NCBI GenBank assembly: GCA_023415075.1
Contig: JAEZLU010000060.1
Span: 1 to 5,023, forward strand
Direction of reading: 5' to 3'
From: Bacillota bacterium
GTDB taxonomy: Bacteria; Bacillota; Negativicutes; Sporomusales; UBA7701
Length of the DNA stretch: 5,023 bases
Below, one piece after another: positions 1-5,023 of the stretch. Every line of letters begins with the position of its first letter. Within the stretch, counting starts at the first letter, position 1. The translations under genes were made by a program, and so were the position numbers. The notes below the pieces were generated by a model. That model was not told where the DNA came from. It did not search any database and saw only the letters and a list, made by a program, of their open reading frames with translations.

Positions 1-330
1 CTGACGATGGGCGACGAGCAGCTTGCCAAGATCTCGGCCCGCATTCTCGGTTTCAAGCTCAGCACCGTTTCCTACATCATGCTGCTGGATAAGCCTGATA
101 TTACCTGGTCGAGCGAGGCGGCGGCCACGTTATACGACCAACTGGGGTCGCTGTTCGAACTGACCGACCGCTATTACAGCGTCCGCCACAAGACCGAGAC
201 GCTGATGGATATCACGACGGTCTTTACCGGCCTTTCCCACGCCAAGCGCGGCAACCGGCTGGAGTGGGCGGTTATTATCCTGATAGCTATCGAGATTGTG
301 TTGTCGCTTGTCGAGATGTTTTTGCGGTAA
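1..330 (+). CDS. RMD1/DUF155-family protein, C-terminal part (5' end outside window)
   Basis: The reading frame is open from base 1 (CTG ACG ATG...) to the TAA at 328-330, giving 109 residues. The ATG at position 7 is probably internal, because the family has a much longer N-terminal part. The fragment shows the family's C-terminal pattern: an alpha-helical stretch with LYDQLGSLFELTDRYYSVRHK (about residues 44-64), then RLEW leading into a hydrophobic segment (about residues 89-108, WAVIILIAIEIVLSLVEMFL) and a very short tail. This fits the RMD1/DUF155 (YagE-like) family, whose members include yeast Rmd1 and human RMND1; the bacterial role is not established. The C-terminal segment probably anchors the protein in the membrane. 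A strong terminator separates it from the purine operon, so no functional link is implied. Recognition is from family memory, not from a search. Confidence 0.75.
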   Translation: MTMGDEQLAKISARILGFKLSTVSYIMLLDKPDITWSSEAAATLYDQLGSLFELTDRYYSVRHKTETLMDITTVFTGLSHAKRGNRLEWAVIILIAIEIVLSLVEMFLR

Positions 331-353
331 CCCGGCCTGCGGCCGGGTTTTTT
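329..353 (+). terminator. Intrinsic terminator of the upstream RMD1-like gene
   Basis: A perfect 9-bp stem pairs AACCCGGCC (329-337) with GGCCGGGTT (341-349) across a 3-nt loop, followed directly by a T run (348-353). The stem begins inside the TAA stop codon at 328-330. It isolates the upstream gene from the purine operon. Confidence 0.93.
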
Positions 354-376
354 GCCTGCGGGGCGGCAACCGGCGC

Positions 377-420
377 TTTTCCGAACGTTTCCTGCCGGTT
401 TGGCAAAAAAGTTCACTTTT
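377..420 (+). promoter_or_regulatory. Probable PurR operator: two inverted PurBoxes upstream of the pur promoter
   Basis: Box 1, TTTTCCGAACGTT (377-389), matches the Bacillus subtilis PurBox consensus AWWWCCGAACWWT at 11 of 13 positions and keeps the CGAA core. Box 2 (408-420, AAAGTTCACTTTT), read on the other strand, is AAAAGTGAACTTT, also 11 of 13, but its core is TGAA. The boxes are inverted; taken as 14-mers they are 16 bp apart, the spacing known for B. subtilis PurR sites. Box 2 ends 3 bp before the -35 hexamer. PurR in B. subtilis represses pur genes and is released by PRPP. Matches were counted by eye; the weaker second core and short AT-rich consensus leave real doubt. Confidence 0.62.
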
Positions 421-423
421 TCG

Positions 424-452
424 TTGACACTGTCATTTGCCGGCAGTAAAAT
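424..452 (+). promoter_or_regulatory. Sigma-A-type promoter of the pur operon
   Basis: TTGACA (424-429) is a perfect -35 hexamer. It is followed by a 17-bp spacer and TAAAAT (447-452), which matches 5 of 6 positions of the -10 consensus TATAAT. Transcription should start near 458-461, about a dozen bases before the guanine aptamer, so the whole tandem riboswitch lies in the 5' leader. No extended -10 TG is present. Confidence 0.88.
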
Positions 453-471
453 GAAAATGACAACAGAACAG

Positions 472-540
472 GCTCGTATAATTTTGAGGATATGGCTCAA
501 AAGTTCCTACCAGGCGACCGTAAATTGCCTGACTACGGGT
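472..540 (+). promoter_or_regulatory. Guanine riboswitch aptamer (purine class)
   Basis: The segment aligns base for base with the xpt-type purine aptamer, except for one extra pair in P3. P1 pairs 472-478 with 534-540 (GCTCGTA with TACGGGT, two G-U pairs). P2 is a perfect 7-bp helix, 482-488 with 496-502, capped by L2 GATATGG (489-495). P3 pairs 511-517 with 525-531, capped by L3 CCGTAAA (518-524), so the two GG-CC loop-loop pairs can form. J2/3 is GTTCCTACC. The specificity base (xpt C74) is C533 in GACTACG, which predicts guanine or hypoxanthine rather than adenine. One departure is C506 at the place of xpt U49. In this class guanine normally turns purine synthesis genes off. Confidence 0.95.
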
Positions 541-668
541 GAAAGTGTACCTAGGGTTCCGCATGGCCGACGTTGCCCGTGCGCTCCGACCTGGACTGCG
601 ACCGAGTGGTACAGGCGTTACAAGTTAACGCTACACCGAAGGGATAAAAACCCGGGCGGGGAGGTTTC
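541..668 (+). promoter_or_regulatory. PRPP-type riboswitch aptamer (ykkC subtype 2), in tandem with the guanine aptamer
   Basis: The conserved ykkC-family segments occur in order: CTAGGGTTCC (551-560), GACTG (594-598), CCGAG (602-606) and ACACCGAAGGGATAAAA (633-649) followed by CCCGGGCGGG (651-660). Helices that can be drawn are GAAA (541-544) with TTTC (665-668), TGTACC (546-551) with GGTACA (608-613), GCATGG (561-566) with CCGTGC (577-582; one G-U), and GCGTTA (615-620) with TAACGC (626-631). The family also includes guanidine and ppGpp sensors. The PRPP reading rests on the abutting guanine aptamer, the purE target and the close resemblance to the Thermoanaerobacter PRPP aptamer as I remember it. 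The terminator overlaps the 3' side of the aptamer, so ligand binding should favour read-through, as expected for PRPP. Confidence 0.85.
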
Positions 669-711
669 GCTCATTACGAGATGGAAATTCCCCCGACGGG
701 TTTATTCTTTT
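648..711 (+). terminator. Riboswitch-controlled terminator shared by the tandem aptamers
   Basis: AAACCCG (648-654) pairs with CGGGTTT (697-703). After a 3x3 internal loop the stem continues as GGGGAG (658-663) with TTCCCC (688-693), then TTTC (665-668) with GGAA (683-686), and is capped by CTC/GAG (670-672/678-680). The T-rich tail runs to 711 (TTTATTCTTTT, 701-711). The 5' arm uses bases 648-668, which the PRPP-type aptamer needs for its conserved CCCGGG and closing TTTC. Terminator and folded aptamer are therefore mutually exclusive. Confidence 0.87.
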
Positions 712-747
712 GCCGGCCTCATTAAAATCAAGGGTGATGGGAATACT

Positions 748-783
748 TGGGAAAAGTTCGCGAGCTTCCCAGAGCTTATTTTT
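748..783 (+). terminator. Possible second hairpin with T-rich tail just before purE
   Basis: TGGGAA (748-753) can pair with TTCCCA (766-771), or with a 2-nt bulge as TGGG plus AAGTT over TCGCGA-like inner pairs. T-rich bases follow at 776-783 after four to five bases. It could be a weak terminator, or a fold that affects the purE ribosome binding site at 789-796, since TCCC (767-770) can pair with GGGA (792-795). The rest of the stretch from 712 to 800 shows nothing else I can name. Support is only this local pairing. Confidence 0.3.
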
Positions 784-800
784 GCTAAAGGGGGACAGAT

Positions 801-1292
801 ATGAAAGTAGCGATCATAATGGGTAGCGATTCCGATCTGCCGGTGCTGCAGCCGGCAATCAAGACGCTGGCCGAGTTCGGAGTTGGCTGTGAGGTTGTGG
901 TGGCGTCGGCCCACCGGACACCTGACAAGGTACATAATTTCGTGGCCAGCGCGGCCGAGCGTCAGATCGGCGTCTTTATCGCCGCTGCCGGCGCTGCCGC
1001 CCACCTGCCGGGCGTGGTGGCCAGCTTCACGACGCTGCCGGTTATCGGCGTACCGGTCAACAGTACTTCCCTCGGCGGCCTCGACGCCCTGCTGAGCATT
1101 GTTCAGATGCCGTCAGGCATGCCGGTGGCGACGATGGCTATCGACGGCGCCAAGAACGCCGCCTTGTTCGCCGTACAGATACTGGCGACCGCCGATCCTG
1201 GCCTGGCAGCCAAGCTGACCGCCTTCAGGAAGACGATGGCGGCCGAGGTCGAGGCCAAGGCCGCAAAGGTGGCGGCCAGCCTGGGCCAGTAG
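801..1292 (+). CDS. purE: N5-carboxyaminoimidazole ribonucleotide mutase / AIR carboxylase subunit PurE (class I)
   Basis: PurE moves the carboxyl group of N5-CAIR to C4, giving CAIR, the substrate of PurC. The 163-residue product has the usual length. It shows MGSDSD (7-12), SAHRTP (36-41, with the catalytic histidine at 38), AAGAAAHLPG (62-71), PVIGVPV (80-86), GGLDALLSIVQMPSG (92-106) and GAKNAAL (116-122). SAHR and the intact AAHLPG mark class I; class II enzymes have SAHK and a different loop. The start follows the ribosome binding site AAGGGGGAC (788-796) by the normal distance. A 65-bp gap leads to purC in the same direction. Class I enzymes normally work with PurK, for which there is no gene in this window. 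Expression should depend on the tandem riboswitch upstream. Confidence 0.97.
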   Translation: MKVAIIMGSDSDLPVLQPAIKTLAEFGVGCEVVVASAHRTPDKVHNFVASAAERQIGVFIAAAGAAAHLPGVVASFTTLPVIGVPVNSTSLGGLDALLSIVQMPSGMPVATMAIDGAKNAALFAVQILATADPGLAAKLTAFRKTMAAEVEAKAAKVAASLGQ

Positions 1293-1357
1293 CCTGGCAA
1301 ACGCGCCTGCGCGTATTGGTTGTTTCATATAAATTTAAGTAAACGGAGGAGACGACA

Positions 1358-2065
1358 ATGGGTAAAATGTTATACGAAGGCAAGGCCAAGAAGGTATTCA
1401 CCACCGATAACCCGGACGAGCTGCTGGTGTATTTCAAAGACGACGCCACCGCCTTCAACGGCGTGAAGAAGGGTACCATCCAGGACAAGGGCGTCCTTAA
1501 CAACCGGATTTCTTCTTTTTTCTTCGAATTGCTTGGTAAGCACGGCATCCCCCATCACTTCGTCCGCCGCCTGAGCGACCGCGAGATGCTTGTAAAGAAG
1601 CTGGACATCCTGGCAATCGAGGTTGTTATGCGCAACATCGCCGCCGGCAGCCTGGCCAAGCGGATCGGCTGGGAGGAAGGCCGCAAGCTGCCGACGCCGG
1701 TGGTGGAACTGTATTACAAGAACGACGATCTGGGCGACCCGCTGATCAACGAGTACCACGCCCGGGCCATGGGCCTGGCGAACGACGAACAGCTGAAGGC
1801 CATCCAGGAGTACGGCCTGAAGATCAACGAGATTCTCAGCAATTATCTCAAAGCCAAGAAGCTGGAGCTGATCGATTTCAAGCTCGAGTTCGGTCTGCAT
1901 AAGGGCCAGCTGTTGCTGGGGGATGAGATATCGCCCGACACCTGCCGCTTCTGGGACAGCGAGACCGGCCAGAAACTTGATAAGGACCGTTTCCGCCGCG
2001 ACCTCGGCAATGTCGAGGAGGCGTATCAGGAAGTGCTGCTGCGGCTAACCGGCGAAAAACTGTAA
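1358..2065 (+). CDS. purC: Phosphoribosylaminoimidazole-succinocarboxamide (SAICAR) synthase
   Basis: PurC joins aspartate to CAIR using ATP, giving SAICAR in the cytoplasm. The 235-residue length is typical of bacterial PurC. Visible features are the N-terminal LYEGKAKKVF (5-14), the ATP-grasp-like KKGTIQDKGVLNNRISSFFF region (37-56), signature 1 as IEVVMRNIAAGS (87-98), signature 2 as LIDFKLEFG (171-179), the metal/substrate segment LGDEISPDTCRFWD (187-200), and DKDRFRRDLG (208-217). The base before the signature-1 Ile-Glu is usually Pro; here it is Ala86, a mild departure. The ATG is placed by GGAGGA (1345-1350) with 7 nt spacing. The 65-bp gap from purE holds a small 5-bp hairpin (1301-1314) without a T run, so cotranscription is expected. 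There is no sign of damage. Confidence 0.97.
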   Translation: MGKMLYEGKAKKVFTTDNPDELLVYFKDDATAFNGVKKGTIQDKGVLNNRISSFFFELLGKHGIPHHFVRRLSDREMLVKKLDILAIEVVMRNIAAGSLAKRIGWEEGRKLPTPVVELYYKNDDLGDPLINEYHARAMGLANDEQLKAIQEYGLKINEILSNYLKAKKLELIDFKLEFGLHKGQLLLGDEISPDTCRFWDSETGQKLDKDRFRRDLGNVEEAYQEVLLRLTGEKL

Positions 2066-2066
2066 G

Positions 2067-2190
2067 CAGGCTGTCCCAAAGCTTCGCCTAGCTTTGTTGC
2101 TCCTCAGAGCGCTTGCTAGCGTACGCCCCATGTACGCGTCGCCGCGCGCTCTTCCGGTGCGCCTAGCTATGCTCGCTTTTGAACAGCCTG
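2067..2190 (+). repeat. Long imperfect palindrome between purC and purF (MITE- or REP-like)
   Basis: CAGGCTGT (2067-2074) and ACAGCCTG (2183-2190) are perfect 8-bp terminal inverted repeats. Pairing continues inward as AAAGC/GCTTT (2078-2082 with 2175-2179), TAGCT/AGCTA (2089-2093 with 2165-2169), AGAGCGC/GCGCTCT (2106-2112 with 2146-2152) and a central GCGTAC/GTACGC (2119-2124 with 2132-2137). A 9-bp direct repeat, CGCCTAGCT, sits at 2085-2093 and 2160-2168. The element fills most of the 158-bp purC-purF gap, has no T tract typical of a terminator and no convincing reading frame. It starts just after the purC stop codon. It may be a dispersed intergenic repeat or a structure that tunes the mRNA between the two genes; the window has only one copy. 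Confidence 0.7.
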
Positions 2191-2206
2191 GATTTCCAGC
2201 AAATCT

Positions 2207-2214
2207 GGGAGGAG
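2207..2214 (+). promoter_or_regulatory. Ribosome binding site that sets the purF start
   Basis: GGGAGGAG (2207-2214) is nearly a full Shine-Dalgarno sequence and lies 9 nt before the in-frame GTG at 2224. The longer reading frame would begin at a TTG (2179) inside the palindrome, with no comparable site in front of it. GTG 2224 is therefore the preferred start. Confidence 0.85.
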
Positions 2215-2223
2215 AGAACTGGC

Positions 2224-3672
<1,449 letters not shown>

Positions 3673-3674
3673 CC

Positions 3675-4727
3675 ATGGGCCAGGGATTGACTTACCGCGA
3701 GGCCGGTGTGGATATCGACGCCGGCAACCGGGCGGTTGAATTGATGAAAAAGCATGTGCGGGCTACCTACCGGCCCGAGGTGCTGGGCGACATCGGCGGC
3801 TTCGGCGGTCTGTTCGCCTTAAGCGCCGGCAAGTATAAGGAGCCGGTGCTGGTCAGCGGCACCGATGGCGTGGGCACCAAGCTCAAACTGGCCTTCATGG
3901 TGGACAGGCACGATACCATCGGCCAGGACGCCGTGGCCATGTGCGTGAACGATATCCTAGTGCAGGGGGCCGAGCCCCTGTTTTTTCTCGACTATCTGGC
4001 GGTCGGCCGACTGGAGCCGGAAAAGGTGGCGGCGATCGTCAGCGGCGTGGCCATGGCCTGCCGCGAGTCGGGCTGCGCCCTCATCGGCGGCGAGACGGCC
4101 GAAATGGCCGGCTTTTACCCTGACGGCGAGTATGATATCGCCGGTTTCGCCGTCGGCGTCGTCGACAAGGGGCGGCTGATCACCGGCGCGACCATCCGTC
4201 CGGGGGACCTGGTCCTGGGCCTGCCGTCGACCGGTCTTCATTCTAACGGCTATTCGCTGGCCCGCAAGATCTGCTTTGACGCGCAAAAGCTGCGGGCCGA
4301 CCAGTACATAGAAGAGCTGGGGAAAACGCTGGGCGAGGAACTGCTGACGCCTACCAGGCTGTATCCGAAGGTCTGCCTGCCCCTGTTCGACAGCTTCGAT
4401 ATCCGCGGCCTGGTGCACATCACCGGCGGCGGCTTTTACGACAATATCCCGCGGGTGCTGCCGGAAGGCTGCGCCGTGGAGGTGGATACAACCGCCTGGC
4501 CGCGGCCGCCGGTCTTCGACCTGCTGCAGAAGTGGGGCGGGGTGGCCTGGCCGGAGATGTACCGTACTTTCAACATGGGTATCGGCATGATCCTGGTAGT
4601 ACCGGCGGCCGAGGCCGACGCAGTCGTCGGCAACTTGGCCGGGCGGGGCGAAAAGGTCTATGTCATCGGCCGGGTGACGGCCGGTGAGCGGACGGTGACC
4701 CTGAAGGGAGGCGCTTTCGGTGGATAG
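3675..4727 (+). CDS. purM: Phosphoribosylformylglycinamidine cyclo-ligase (AIR synthetase)
   Basis: PurM closes the imidazole ring of FGAM with ATP, giving AIR, the precursor of the PurE substrate. The product is 350 residues, the usual length. Motifs are SGTDGVGTKLKLA (61-73), VNDILVQGAEPLFFLDY (91-107), IGGETAEMAGFY (137-148), GLPSTGLHSNGYSL (182-195), HITGGGFYDNIPR (248-260) and TFNMGIGM (298-305). The usual GGE(T/S)AEMPG has Ala145 for Pro, a mild variant. The ATG at 3675 follows AGGAG (3661-3665) with 9 nt spacing, inside the end of purF; the frame stays open upstream to 3561, but only because it shadows purF. The 2-bp gap from purF and 8-bp overlap with purN point to translational coupling. 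Confidence 0.97.
   Translation: MGQGLTYREAGVDIDAGNRAVELMKKHVRATYRPEVLGDIGGFGGLFALSAGKYKEPVLVSGTDGVGTKLKLAFMVDRHDTIGQDAVAMCVNDILVQGAEPLFFLDYLAVGRLEPEKVAAIVSGVAMACRESGCALIGGETAEMAGFYPDGEYDIAGFAVGVVDKGRLITGATIRPGDLVLGLPSTGLHSNGYSLARKICFDAQKLRADQYIEELGKTLGEELLTPTRLYPKVCLPLFDSFDIRGLVHITGGGFYDNIPRVLPEGCAVEVDTTAWPRPPVFDLLQKWGGVAWPEMYRTFNMGIGMILVVPAAEADAVVGNLAGRGEKVYVIGRVTAGERTVTLKGGAFGG
4704..4711 (+). promoter_or_regulatory. Ribosome binding site for purN, inside purM
   Basis: AAGGGAGG (4704-4711) lies 8 nt before the GTG at 4720 and selects that codon as the purN start. It sits within the last codons of purM. Confidence 0.8.
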
Positions 4728-5023
4728 GACGGTGCTGGGGGTTCTGGTGTCAGGCCGCGGCAGCAACCTGCAGGCCATTTTGGACGCCATCCTGGCCGGA
4801 CGGCTGAGAGCCAAGATCGGTGTGGTGATAAGCGACAATCCGCAGGCCCAGGCTCTCAAACGGGTGGCCGGCATGGACATCGCCACCGCGGTCATCGAAC
4901 GCAAACGGTTCGCCGCCAAGAGCGACTTCGAGAAGGCCGTCGCCGCCGAACTCAGCCTCCATCATGTGGAGCTCGTCGTGCTGGCCGGCTATATGCGCAT
5001 TCTCGGCAGCGATTTCATAAGTC
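4720..5023 (+). CDS. purN: Phosphoribosylglycinamide formyltransferase (PurN), 3' end outside window
   Basis: PurN transfers a formyl group from 10-formyltetrahydrofolate to GAR, giving FGAR. The GTG at 4720 overlaps the last 8 bp of purM (stop 4725-4727). The frame is open to the window end, giving 101 residues of a protein usually near 200. It starts MDRTVLGVLVSGRGSNLQAI, with the phosphate-binding SGRGSNLQAI at 11-20. VVISDNPQAQALKRA-like sequence follows at 35-50, and VELVVLAGYMRIL at 83-95, as in the E. coli enzyme. The window stops just before the expected NIHPSLLP motif, so the catalytic Asn, His and Asp cannot be checked. purH and purD would be expected next in this type of operon. 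Confidence 0.95.
   Translation, partial: MDRTVLGVLVSGRGSNLQAILDAILAGRLRAKIGVVISDNPQAQALKRVAGMDIATAVIERKRFAAKSDFEKAVAAELSLHHVELVVLAGYMRILGSDFIS

Noticed and set aside
472..540. An adenine or 2'-deoxyguanosine riboswitch reading of the first aptamer
   Set aside because: The specificity base is C, not U, which excludes adenine. The core otherwise follows the guanine type, apart from one J2/3 change, and lacks the set of changes I associate with deoxyguanosine binders.
352..804. A 150-codon open frame across the leader and into the first bases of purE
   Set aside because: It covers the PurR boxes, promoter, both aptamers and the terminator, and has no ribosome binding site or recognisable domain. 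It is open by chance in structured RNA-coding DNA.
1301..1314. A 5-bp hairpin (ACGCG/CGCGT) between purE and purC considered as a terminator
   Set aside because: The stem is short and no T run follows. A clear ribosome binding site for purC comes after it, so read-through is more likely.
2179..2223. A TTG-initiated purF start giving 15 extra N-terminal residues
   Set aside because: The TTG lies in the right arm of the palindrome and lacks a Shine-Dalgarno sequence. GTG 2224 has a strong one and leaves a 13-residue propeptide before the catalytic Cys, close to the 11 residues of B. subtilis PurF.
3957..4919. A 320-codon open frame on the minus strand opposite purM and purN
   Set aside because: It is a GC-rich antisense shadow of two well-supported genes, has no family features and no ribosome binding site that I can see.

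Overview
The window holds the head of a purine biosynthesis operon on the + strand, purE-purC-purF-purM-purN, preceded by the 3' end of an unrelated gene. The operon leader is densely regulated. By eye the DNA is GC-rich, with G/C-ending codons, strong GGAGG-type ribosome binding sites and some GTG starts. Together with Bacillus-type PurR boxes, a guanine/PRPP riboswitch pair and the compact purECFMN order, this suggests a GC-rich member of the Firmicutes, clostridial or Negativicutes-like (for example Sporomusaceae). The genus cannot be fixed from this sequence alone.

Layout. Positions 1-330 are the C-terminus of an RMD1/DUF155-family membrane-anchored protein, closed by a strong intrinsic terminator (329-353) that overlaps its stop codon. 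Positions 354-800 contain no credible gene and form the control region of the operon. In order they hold a probable inverted pair of PurR boxes (377-389 and 408-420), a near-consensus sigma-A promoter (TTGACA, 17 bp, TAAAAT; 424-452), a guanine aptamer (472-540), an abutting ykkC-family aptamer best read as PRPP-sensing (541-668), one shared terminator overlapping its 3' end (648-711), and about 88 nt with a second, weaker hairpin before purE.

The genes. purE (801-1292) and purC (1358-2065) make CAIR/N5-CAIR-derived SAICAR. A 124-bp imperfect palindrome (2067-2190) separates purC from purF. purF (GTG start at 2224, ends 3672) catalyses the first committed step. purM follows after 2 bp (3675-4727), and purN overlaps purM by 8 bp (GTG at 4720) and runs off the window end. 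PurF makes phosphoribosylamine from PRPP and glutamine, PurN formylates GAR, PurM closes the imidazole ring to AIR, PurE carboxylates it and PurC adds aspartate. GAR synthetase (purD), FGAM synthetase (purL or purSQL), purB, purH and any purK are not in the window and must lie downstream or elsewhere.

The most notable part is the leader. A guanine aptamer and a PRPP-type aptamer stand back to back with no linker and share one terminator, the tandem arrangement known to give a 'PRPP on, guanine off' logic gate. A probable PurR operator lies just upstream of the promoter. If both are real, PRPP is sensed twice, by protein at initiation and by RNA at elongation.
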